Part shown: one piece after another, positions 1 through 5,797 of the stretch | Position numbering within the stretch: the stretch's first letter is position 1 | Layout of the letters: the number at the start of each line of letters is the position of its first letter | NCBI GenBank assembly: GCA_030603505.1 | Contig: JAUVXQ010000082.1 | Coordinates: 1-6,135, forward strand | Length of the DNA: 6,135 bases | From: Candidatus Heimdallarchaeota archaeon | GTDB lineage: Archaea; Asgardarchaeota; Heimdallarchaeia; Heimdallarchaeales; Heimdallarchaeaceae | Direction: 5' to 3' | Position numbers and translations under genes: made by a program | The notes under the pieces: model-generated | Seen by the model: only the letters and a program-made list of their open reading frames with translations | The model's database searches: none | What the model was told of the DNA's origin: nothing

Positions 1-18
1 ATTAGCAAGGGATACAGC

Positions 19-26
19 TTTATTAA
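19..26 (+). promoter_or_regulatory. Candidate TATA box of the helicase gene
   Basis: TTTATTAA is centred about 27 bases before the ATG at 50, the spacing expected for an archaeal TATA box driving a leaderless transcript. No Shine-Dalgarno lies before that ATG. The match is moderate in an AT-rich background and so little sequence lies to the left that an upstream operon cannot be excluded. Confidence 0.35.
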
Positions 27-49
27 GTAATATGTGTTTATGTCTTTGA

Positions 50-2590
50 ATGCAGTGTCCAGATTGTGAAAAAGAGCTCTTTGTATCAAAAAAAGTTGAT
101 TCTATAAATCTCCATTGTTCTTTTTGTGGGTTAAATAAGCGATATTATACTCTAGATAGAGAAGAAGCTTATGAAAGATTGTTGAAACAAAGAAATACCA
201 AATCTTCAAAACCAGAAATTAAGCAAAGAGACGCTGCCTTACCTATTATAAAAAGAAAAACAAAAGAAGAAAAAATAAAACTCATAAAAAACGCAGGAAT
301 TGAACCAGAAACCCTTCCAAATGTGGTAAAGCGGATAATTGATAATCCAGACAATGAGATTGTATTTTACAGTTTTCTCAAGCAACAATTTCCCCCAATA
401 AGCAGTAAAAAAAAGATTTATCCAAAAGAGCTCAATAATTTGCTTCAGGAAAGTGGGATAAAATCTCTTTTTGAATTTCAAGTAGAAGCCTTTGAAATGA
501 TTCAAAAGGGAAAAGATATTGTAATTGTAGCTCCAACAGGAACTGGAAAAACTGAATCATTTCTTTTACCAGTAATTTCAAAAATCTGGGAGTCTAATCC
601 TCACCCTCTTTTGCGAAGAGGAGTAAGTGCAATAATCATTTATCCCACTAAAGCACTGGCAAAGGATCAACATAAAAAAATAAGTAAGTATGGAAGTGCC
701 TTAGGTGTAAATTCAGAGATTTTTGATGGTGACACGCCCAAAGACGTACGCAATAGAATCTTACAGTATCCTCCTGATATAATCATCACAAATCCTGATA
801 TGCTCCATTATCATATGCGAAGAATACAGTTCAGAGAGTTATTACATGGTGTTAAATTCGTTATTATTGATGAAATTCACATTGCTGTGGGGGCTTTCGG
901 TTCAAATCTATATTTTATACTTAAAAGATTAAAGAGATTATCAAAATATAAAGTCAAGTTTATTGGAGCAAGTGCAACAATAGGAAATGGTCAAGAATTT
1001 GCATCACAGCTTTTTGGGAGGGATGTAAAAGCAATAACTGTAGAAACTGCTAGAAAAGCTGCAATTCATCTATTGATGGTAATGCCTTTTACAGTTAGTC
1101 AATATACAATTACTGCATCAATAGCGCAACAGCTATTGTACTCTAAATACAAAACTCTTTGTTTCCAGAATAATCATAAAAATGCAGAAATAGTTAATTT
1201 GATGTTAAAACGTGCAAGGCTCAAATCAGCTGTCCATCGAGCTGGTTTGACTAAAGAGTATAGAGACAGAGTAGAGAACAGCTTCAGAAAAGGGCAATTA
1301 GATATTCTTGTTTCCACCCCAACACTTGAGTTAGGAATTGATATTGGTGATGTTTCTGCTGTTATTTCTTCCATTGTTGACGTTACGAGTTTTACTCAAA
1401 GACTAGGAAGAGCAGGTAGAAAAGGACAAGAATCCATAGGAGCCCTTATTCTAAGGAACGATGATCCCATCAGCACTTATTATAGTTCTCATCCTTTCAC
1501 CTACTTTGAAGATGTAAGGAAAGGTTATATTGAACCAAAGAATGAAATTGTTTCTTATTATCAAACTCTAGCAGCAATCCTTGATAAACCAATTAAAAAG
1601 GGAGAATTTTTCGAAATTGAATCTATAATTGATCAACTTGTGAAACAACAATTGATAAGATTAACCTCAAAGAATTTTTACAGACCTATTCGAAGAAAAG
1701 ATATTGAACAACTTCTAAAAAACTACTCTATTAGAGGAATAGGAGATACTTTAATCATCAAAGATGTAAAGCAAAGAATTTTGGGGGAACGATCTATGCC
1801 AATGGCAGCGCGAGAACTCCATGCTGGTGCAATATATCTTCATGGTGGTAAATACTATAAGTCACGCTCCTTTAATTACAAACCTGAATTAGGTCTAGGG
1901 GATATAATTGTCGAAGAAATGCATCCACAAAACCAAAAAACTACATCTATGCGGTTTGCTTTACCTAAGATAATGCAAGTAATCGAAAAAGATACTGTTC
2001 TCGGAACTGAAGTAGTTTACTGTGATTTACAGATAACTGAATATGTAACTGGGTATAAAATAACTGATATATATTCTAATGAACTTCTAGGAATAACTGA
2101 AATAGACCCCCCAATTGTTTATACTTTTCCAACAAAAGGCTTTATGTTTACAGCTCCACATCCATCTCAAGTTATTTCTAGATTCCCTGAAATATCAGAA
2201 GAAATAATATTTAATGGAACTTTCCATGCTGTAGAACATGTCCTTATTGAATCAAGTTCTATGATAACGGGAGGTGGGAACGCAGAAATAGGTGGTATTT
2301 CAATGGGTGATTCTGGAGCTATTTTCGTTTACGATGGAGCTAAAGGCGGAAGTGGGTTGTCCAAACTTCTGTACGATCGATTAGAAGAAGGATTCAAAAG
2401 AAGTTTGATTATTCTAGAAAACTGCACATGTAAAACTACTGATGGATGCCCTAGGTGCACTTATAGCTATCAGTGTGGCAATAACAACCAACCATTAAAC
2501 AAAATAGGAGCTATGGAATCACTCAAACTACTGAAAGAATCTGACTTAAAAATAATTGAAAATTATGAAGAATATCAAGCATATGTGTAA
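50..2590 (+). CDS. MrfA/Hrq1-like superfamily 2 DNA helicase with DUF1998-type C-terminus
   Basis: This is an 846-residue ATP-dependent helicase, probably a 3'-5' DNA translocase in DNA repair by analogy with bacterial MrfA and yeast Hrq1. A zinc ribbon (C3, C6, C23, C26) opens the protein. The helicase core follows: Q-like FEFQ 141-144, Walker A APTGTGKT 161-168, YPTKALAKDQ 198-207, DEIH box 274-277, SAT 308-310, TPTLELGIDIGD 423-434 and QRLGRAGR 450-457. A linker leads to the MrfA-type C-terminus: HAVEH 726-730, DGAKGGSGL 762-770, and a cysteine cluster C792, C794, C800, C803, C809 (GCPRC then CGNNN), which in the family binds metal. All motifs are intact and the frame is unbroken. An in-frame TGA directly precedes the ATG, so no longer start is possible. 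MrfA of Bacillus is near 750 residues; the extra length is mostly N-terminal. No MrfB-like nuclease is in view. Lhr is the main alternative, but the cysteine cluster argues against it. Confidence 0.9.
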   Translation: MQCPDCEKELFVSKKVDSINLHCSFCGLNKRYYTLDREEAYERLLKQRNTKSSKPEIKQRDAALPIIKRKTKEEKIKLIKNAGIEPETLPNVVKRIIDNPDNEIVFYSFLKQQFPPISSKKKIYPKELNNLLQESGIKSLFEFQVEAFEMIQKGKDIVIVAPTGTGKTESFLLPVISKIWESNPHPLLRRGVSAIIIYPTKALAKDQHKKISKYGSALGVNSEIFDGDTPKDVRNRILQYPPDIIITNPDMLHYHMRRIQFRELLHGVKFVIIDEIHIAVGAFGSNLYFILKRLKRLSKYKVKFIGASATIGNGQEFASQLFGRDVKAITVETARKAAIHLLMVMPFTVSQYTITASIAQQLLYSKYKTLCFQNNHKNAEIVNLMLKRARLKSAVHRAGLTKEYRDRVENSFRKGQLDILVSTPTLELGIDIGDVSAVISSIVDVTSFTQRLGRAGRKGQESIGALILRNDDPISTYYSSHPFTYFEDVRKGYIEPKNEIVSYYQTLAAILDKPIKKGEFFEIESIIDQLVKQQLIRLTSKNFYRPIRRKDIEQLLKNYSIRGIGDTLIIKDVKQRILGERSMPMAARELHAGAIYLHGGKYYKSRSFNYKPELGLGDIIVEEMHPQNQKTTSMRFALPKIMQVIEKDTVLGTEVVYCDLQITEYVTGYKITDIYSNELLGITEIDPPIVYTFPTKGFMFTAPHPSQVISRFPEISEEIIFNGTFHAVEHVLIESSSMITGGGNAEIGGISMGDSGAIFVYDGAKGGSGLSKLLYDRLEEGFKRSLIILENCTCKTTDGCPRCTYSYQCGNNNQPLNKIGAMESLKLLKESDLKIIENYEEYQAYV

Positions 2591-2649
2591 AACACCATAC
2601 TTTGTAATACCTAGGTTAAGTCTTCCATCATAGCCTCATATCATCCGGC

Positions 2650-2661
2650 TTTTTTAAATTA
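2650..2661 (+). promoter_or_regulatory. T6 tract and TATA-like box before the 133-aa gene
   Basis: CTTTTTTAAATTA runs across this site. TTTAAAT at 2653-2659 is centred about 24 bases before the ATG at 2680, the spacing of a leaderless archaeal promoter. The six T residues at 2650-2655 also lie 60 bases after the helicase stop and could act as an archaeal T-tract terminator, so one site may serve both roles. No stable hairpin precedes it. Roles are inferred from position only. Confidence 0.4.
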
Positions 2662-2679
2662 GATTATGCTTTTAGGGTG

Positions 2680-3081
2680 ATGGTATCTACAATTGGAGAT
2701 AAGGAACTCTTAGAATTTGCTTTAAACTGTGTATTTCCAACAACTGAAGAAATAGATCCTTTAATATTGAAAGAAATTACTCATTTCCTTGAAACAAATG
2801 AACAACAAATTCGTCCTGAGGATGCAGAAATTGTAAGAGGCGAAGTAAGGAAAGCAATGATACATTTTAAGAATCGTCCCTATTTGTGGAACATGCGAAA
2901 GAAAGTTAGTGAGATAATAAATCGTGGAAATTTGAAGCAATTTTCTGTGTCGTCCTATTCATTTACAGATGAACTGAAGAAGGTGGGTTTAACGAAAGAA
3001 GAAATCGATGTATTGAAATCTTCAATAAAAAAAGCACAATATTCTTACCATCAAATTCAAACTATACCTTCACCAAAGTGA
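2680..3081 (+). CDS. Hypothetical protein, 133 aa, predicted all-helical
   Basis: I do not recognise this protein. It is charged, has one cysteine (C17), no signal peptide and no membrane segment, so it should be cytosolic. Hydrophobic and charged residues are spaced like amphipathic helices, roughly at residues 7-16, 26-38, 46-64, 67-81 and 105-121. The C-terminus (from about 122) is polar and proline-containing, probably disordered. The segment LTKEEIDVLKSSIKKAQ at 104-120 resembles a short helix-turn-helix or helical-hairpin element but matches no named domain I know. I chose the ATG at 2680 over the GTG at 2677 because ATG is the stronger start and lies about 24 bases after the TATA-like box. 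Codon use resembles its neighbours, and the frame is the only long one in this interval, so it is likely real. It stands alone between separate promoters, so context gives no function. Confidence 0.75.
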   Translation: MVSTIGDKELLEFALNCVFPTTEEIDPLILKEITHFLETNEQQIRPEDAEIVRGEVRKAMIHFKNRPYLWNMRKKVSEIINRGNLKQFSVSSYSFTDELKKVGLTKEEIDVLKSSIKKAQYSYHQIQTIPSPK

Positions 3082-3109
3082 CTACTCCATACCAAACAGC
3101 TAGATGACA

Positions 3110-3170
3110 TCTATTCTTCTAGGGTGAATCACACACTCCCTACTTTCTATCTTCGTGAAAGAAGAATCGA
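3110..3170 (+). other. Possible three-way-junction RNA structure in the 3' flank of the 133-aa gene
   Basis: Three short stems abut each other. The outer stem pairs ATTCTT (3113-3118) with AAGAAT (3162-3167) and extends past one mismatch to TC/GA. Inside it are TAGGG (3120-3124) with CCCTA (3138-3142), and CTTTC (3143-3147) with GAAAG (3157-3161), with almost no unpaired junction bases. It begins about 30 bases after the stop codon. The stems are short and AT-rich, so chance pairing is quite possible. The rest of this 220-base spacer (3082-3301) holds only the T-tract and promoter listed separately; I see no gene in it. Confidence 0.2.
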
Positions 3171-3244
3171 GAGATTTTCTGAAATTATACATGAATAGTA
3201 TTTTAAAATAAAAACAGAATATTCTAACGATGTTATTGAATGAC

Positions 3245-3251
3245 TTTTTTT
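3245..3251 (+). terminator. T7 tract, candidate archaeal terminator
   Basis: Seven consecutive T residues lie in the spacer after the 133-aa gene and about 20 bases before the next TATA box. Archaeal RNA polymerase can terminate at such tracts without a hairpin. It lies about 165 bases after the stop codon, so a transcript ending here would carry the possible folded region at 3110-3170 as its 3' UTR. The assignment rests on position and T content alone. Confidence 0.3.
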
Positions 3252-3266
3252 AGTTGTTCCCCCAAA

Positions 3267-3280
3267 TTATATATATTTAA
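3267..3280 (+). promoter_or_regulatory. TATA box of the GT-C glycosyltransferase gene
   Basis: TTATATATATTTAA is the clearest TATA element in the window. Its centre is about 28 bases before the GTG at 3302 and about 37 bases before the ATG at 3311. A run of five C residues (3259-3263) sits just upstream, unusual in this AT-rich spacer and unlike the purine-rich BRE consensus. Confidence 0.55.
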
Positions 3281-3301
3281 GATTGTAAACCTCAATATCA
3301 A

Positions 3302-4984
3302 GTGACAATAATGACAAAACTACGCAACATTGATATAAATCTAATTAGGCGCCTAAGAAACAATATTACAAGAGAGCAAGCTATTGAGATGCTAAAAATT
3401 TCTTTAATTGCAATTATGCTTTTTGCTTTTGCAATGGCAATGAAAAATCTGTTTTCAACATGGTATTTAGAGCAGAATGGCAACAGTTTTGATTGGACAA
3501 TTACAAGTGGAACATCAGGAGAAGAATCTGTTGTATGGTACATCGAATCCTATAATGATGCCTCCCACTATTATGAACCTTATCTTCAAGCTTTTCGTTT
3601 TGAAAATTGGAACCCTTATGCTGGTGGTGAGGGGCCTCTAAATGGTTATGCTTATGGACCAATTTTCATTTATTCAATATATTTTATTTCAATCTTTGTT
3701 AGCCTTTTTAATCCAGGTATGGAAAAGGAATTACTAGTCGCAGAATCAGTAAAATGGTCTCATATTGTTTTTGATGCGCTAACTGTCGCATTATTATATG
3801 TTGTCATTACACAACTTAAATCTTTTCAAAAACGTAGAGATATCAACAAGCACGCTATTGGAATCCTTGTAGCTGTCGGTCTTACTTTCATGCCGATGAA
3901 TTTAATTTATGTTGATAGTAGATTCCTTAATATTCCACAAATGACATTTTTTACTTTATTAGCACTGATATTGTTCTTAAAAGAAAAATACAGGATTTCT
4001 GCGTTATTCCTCACAATTGCATGGCTCTCAAAACAAATGGCACTATTCATAGTCCCGATCTGGTTCCTTATTGTATGGAAAAAGAAATCATTAAAAACTG
4101 CTTTAGTAGAGTTTATTGTTCCATTTTTAATCTCCACATTTATTTTTTCTCTACCTTGGCTGGTATTAACTCCGATGTCTTATGTCAGAAGGGTTTTAGG
4201 TCCTGGAAAAGCTCTTAGTACTGCAGATCTTTCGCCAATGTATAATGGAGTAACTGTTTCTCTAGCTCACAGTTTTAAAAAACTAGATATAATTTTCCTC
4301 TCGAATTTCTATTTAACGCTAAACAAATACCAGATTCCATTTTTCTTGTTTTATATAATAGCTGCTCTTATAGCATACTTTAATGGAAAAAAAATTGGGG
4401 AAAATGAAACATACTTCGGTGTTTTTACAACTTGGCTGATCTTACTTACACATGTGTTTATAGCCAGAGGTGTATACAAATATTATGGCGCATTTTTCAG
4501 TCCTTTCTTACTACTGGGTGCTGTAATGCTTTTAGATGATTATCTATTTGATTTGCTAAATAGGATAATTCACAGAGATGGAAAATCTGAAGATAATAAA
4601 GAAAATACAACAGAGAAGGTTGATGTTTCAGAAGAAAAAGTAGCTGCCACAAAAGAAATATCTTTCATTCAATCATTGGTCACGACTGAGAAATTTAAGG
4701 ATTTAGCGTTAGGTTTCTCATTCACTCTATGTTGTGGAGCATTTTACTACTATACATGGATAATTATCATTAAATCAAGACATCTGCATCCCTTGTTCTT
4801 ACTTATACTGTTTATACTAGTTTCACTTTTAATACCACAGTCAATGTACAAAAGTTTGTTTAAGAAGAAAAATTATGTAATGATTAAAGATGATACAATT
4901 TACATATATAAAGAAACCATAAAAATATTCAAACACATATTTAGTAAGAGAACCAAAGAAAAAACAATAAGTAAGAATTCATAA
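3302..4984 (+). CDS. GT-C-like polytopic membrane glycosyltransferase
   Basis: This 560-residue membrane protein probably transfers a sugar from a lipid-phosphate donor on the outer face of the membrane, as GT-C enzymes (PMT, GT87, PIG-M-like) do. A basic N-terminus precedes a first hydrophobic segment (about 32-50). A long hydrophilic loop (51-116) follows, with acidic residues such as D64, E74, E75, E82, D86 and E92 and the stretch NWNPYAGG (102-109) then YAYGPIF (116-122). GT-C enzymes typically place their catalytic acid in this first loop, with an NPY...YPP-like signature. About ten more hydrophobic segments follow to residue 512. A charged linker (425-452) separates the last two from the rest, and a basic tail (519-560) ends the protein. 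The start is uncertain: GTG 3302 fits a leaderless transcript, while ATG 3311 would give a 10-base leader and lose three residues. The exact family and sugar cannot be named; a flippase-like or other polytopic protein is the alternative. Confidence 0.65.
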   Translation: MTIMTKLRNIDINLIRRLRNNITREQAIEMLKISLIAIMLFAFAMAMKNLFSTWYLEQNGNSFDWTITSGTSGEESVVWYIESYNDASHYYEPYLQAFRFENWNPYAGGEGPLNGYAYGPIFIYSIYFISIFVSLFNPGMEKELLVAESVKWSHIVFDALTVALLYVVITQLKSFQKRRDINKHAIGILVAVGLTFMPMNLIYVDSRFLNIPQMTFFTLLALILFLKEKYRISALFLTIAWLSKQMALFIVPIWFLIVWKKKSLKTALVEFIVPFLISTFIFSLPWLVLTPMSYVRRVLGPGKALSTADLSPMYNGVTVSLAHSFKKLDIIFLSNFYLTLNKYQIPFFLFYIIAALIAYFNGKKIGENETYFGVFTTWLILLTHVFIARGVYKYYGAFFSPFLLLGAVMLLDDYLFDLLNRIIHRDGKSEDNKENTTEKVDVSEEKVAATKEISFIQSLVTTEKFKDLALGFSFTLCCGAFYYYTWIIIIKSRHLHPLFLLILFILVSLLIPQSMYKSLFKKKNYVMIKDDTIYIYKETIKIFKHIFSKRTKEKTISKNS

Positions 4985-5005
4985 GTAAAGAGGTAAAGTG
5001 ACAAT

Positions 5006-5018
5006 TTGGTCAAACCAA
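5006..5018 (+). repeat. Small palindrome TTGGT-CAA-ACCAA upstream of the pilin promoter
   Basis: A perfect 5-bp inverted repeat with a 3-base loop lies 21 bases after the glycosyltransferase stop codon and just before the TATA-like box at 5022-5034. It could be an operator for the pilin gene or a weak hairpin in the 3' UTR of the glycosyltransferase transcript. No strong T-tract follows, so a terminator is less likely. A repeat this short can occur by chance. Confidence 0.25.
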
Positions 5019-5021
5019 CTT

Positions 5022-5034
5022 AAAAGTTATATAG
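5022..5034 (+). promoter_or_regulatory. Candidate BRE plus TATA box of the pilin gene
   Basis: AAAAGTTATATAG reads as a purine-rich BRE (AAAAG) followed by TTATATA. Transcription would start near 5056, leaving a leader of about 24-33 bases that contains the AAGGA at 5075-5079. Further TATA-like strings at 5041-5049 and 5051-5056 could also serve, so the start site is not settled. Confidence 0.4.
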
Positions 5035-5074
5035 TTTTAATATTATATCAGTATACAGCGCTATTAAATAAATC

Positions 5075-5079
5075 AAGGA
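5075..5079 (+). promoter_or_regulatory. Shine-Dalgarno-like AAGGA before the pilin start
   Basis: AAGGA ends immediately before the ATG at 5080 but lies 9 bases before the second in-frame ATG at 5089, a good ribosome-binding spacing. If it is used, translation starts at 5089 and the signal peptide begins MLRILKK. It is the only convincing Shine-Dalgarno in the window. Confidence 0.4.
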
Positions 5080-5676
5080 ATGTTTCAAATGTTGCGCATA
5101 CTAAAAAAGTGTCGTAGAGGAGTTTCTCCAATCATTGCAACAGTAATGCTTCTGGCTCTGACACTTGGAGCTGCAGGTATAATTGCAGGCGTTATATTTA
5201 ATATAAATGTAATTGAACTTCCAGACTATTTAGAGAGCCCTTCTATGACCTCTCAAGTTAATTTTACATTTATTATTACTGGATTTGCAGATACAGATAA
5301 TGATACACTAAATGATACAATTTCCTTTCACATTAATAACGATGCTTTTTCTCCAGATATTTACATTTATGATTTCGATATTATGTTACCAACTGGAGAA
5401 TTAGTTGATGAGATTATTCCTTGGGTGATTGTCCCCCATGAAAATAATATCTGGTTTAATGAATATTTAGGGCGACAAGTGGAAGGTTACAGAGTAGAAA
5501 ATGGCACAAGCGCTTATTTTGATGTCCAATGTGAAAACTTAGAAGGATCTATAGGTGAATTGGGTTTTGGAGAATCGTTTTATGTCATAATGAACTATCG
5601 TTACCTCTTACAAGCTGGAGGAAGATTTGCAATCGAGAATTCTTTTTACCAAAGTAGTTTAATAACAATTACTTGA
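5080..5676 (+). CDS. Archaeal type IV pilin-like protein
   Basis: This 198-residue secreted subunit should assemble into a surface filament (adhesion or related pilus). The N-terminus is a class III signal: a basic region with KKCRRG at 9-14, then VSPIIATVMLLALTLG (15-30) and hydrophobic residues to about 40. This is the pattern of the archaeal pilin N-terminal domain (Pilin_N, formerly DUF1628). A PibD-type prepilin peptidase would cut near G14, and the hydrophobic helix would form the filament core. The rest (about 45-198) alternates hydrophobic and polar residues like a beta-rich head domain. It carries DTDNDTLND at 71-79, similar to a calcium loop, and sequons at N61, N74, N78 and N141. 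The start may be ATG 5080 or, better supported by AAGGA, ATG 5089; the signal works with either. No pilus ATPase, platform protein or peptidase is in the window. A pilin-like substrate-binding protein is the alternative. Confidence 0.85.
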   Translation: MFQMLRILKKCRRGVSPIIATVMLLALTLGAAGIIAGVIFNINVIELPDYLESPSMTSQVNFTFIITGFADTDNDTLNDTISFHINNDAFSPDIYIYDFDIMLPTGELVDEIIPWVIVPHENNIWFNEYLGRQVEGYRVENGTSAYFDVQCENLEGSIGELGFGESFYVIMNYRYLLQAGGRFAIENSFYQSSLITIT

Positions 5677-5740
5677 TTCTTTAACTCTTTCCAAAAATCT
5701 AAAAAGAAAATGTAACCAATTTATATTATGAGTTGATTTT

Positions 5741-5756
5741 GTCATACTGTCATATT
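5741..5756 (+). repeat. Tandem octamer GTCATACT / GTCATATT
   Basis: Two adjacent octamers match at 7 of 8 positions and sit 15 bases upstream of the tnpB TATA box, one after the other on the same face spacing of 8 bases. They could be a regulator binding site or part of the element's left end. Short direct repeats also arise by chance. Confidence 0.35.
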
Positions 5757-5758
5757 AA

Positions 5759-5765
5759 TTTTTTT
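5759..5765 (+). terminator. T7 tract, candidate terminator of the pilin transcript
   Basis: Seven consecutive T residues lie 83 bases after the pilin stop and 6 bases before the tnpB TATA box. Archaeal transcription can end at such tracts, so this could separate pilin and tnpB transcription. The position relative to the TATA box resembles the T7 tract at 3245-3251. Evidence is composition and position only. Confidence 0.3.
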
Positions 5766-5770
5766 CTGAG

Positions 5771-5778
5771 TTTATATA
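5771..5778 (+). promoter_or_regulatory. TATA box of tnpB
   Basis: TTTATATA matches the archaeal TATA consensus. Its centre is 23-24 bases before ATG 5798 and 26-27 bases before ATG 5801, so the transcript is probably leaderless, starting at one of the two consecutive ATG codons. Confidence 0.55.
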
Positions 5779-5797
5779 GGGAAAGCTAAAGAATCTT

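Larger units (their letters stand above)
5675..5795 (+). repeat. Long-range imperfect inverted repeat spanning the pilin-tnpB spacer
   Basis: The left arm (5675-5692) is GATTCTTTA, ACT, CTTTCC. The right arm (5780-5795) is GGAAAG, C, TAAAGAATC. Nine plus six bases pair exactly, separated by a 3/1 internal loop, with 87 bases between the arms. The left arm starts within the pilin TGA and the right arm ends 2 bases before the first tnpB ATG. In a transcript reading through from pilin the two arms could pair and mask the tnpB start region; a transcript from the tnpB promoter would lack the left arm. The pairing is seen directly; the role is inference. Confidence 0.5.

Noticed and set aside
1..49. 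Tail of an upstream gene: two + frames are open at the left edge, ending at TAA 28-30 and TGA 47-49.
   Set aside because: Only 9 and 15 codons are visible and neither shows a recognisable C-terminus, while a TATA-like box for the helicase lies in the same stretch.
50..2590. Reading the DUF1998-type helicase as DrmA of a DISARM defence system.
   Set aside because: No DrmB, DrmC or methyltransferase is next to it, and the compact core plus MrfA-type cysteine cluster fit MrfA/Hrq1 better.
2609..2616. The 8-base palindrome ACCTAGGT after the helicase stop.
   Set aside because: It is isolated, has no flanking symmetry, and one such palindrome is expected by chance at this scale.
3101..3183. A C/D box guide RNA, suggested by AGATGA near 3102-3107 and CTGA at 3179-3182.
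   Set aside because: The C box is imperfect, no credible D' and C' boxes with proper spacing are present, and no kink-turn stem is visible.
3298..3543. Open frame of about 80 codons on the minus strand, and similar minus-strand frames at 169-505, 1174-1374 and 3907-4137.
   Set aside because: Each lies opposite a well-supported + strand gene, shows no domain and has low-complexity hydrophobic or Phe/Ile-rich composition typical of antisense frames.
4021..4218. A 65-codon + frame inside the glycosyltransferase gene.
   Set aside because: It overlaps the real gene in another frame and encodes no recognisable protein.
5062..5073. TATTAAATAAAT as the pilin TATA box.
   Set aside because: It is too close to the ATG codons at 5080 and 5089; transcription from it would start inside the gene.
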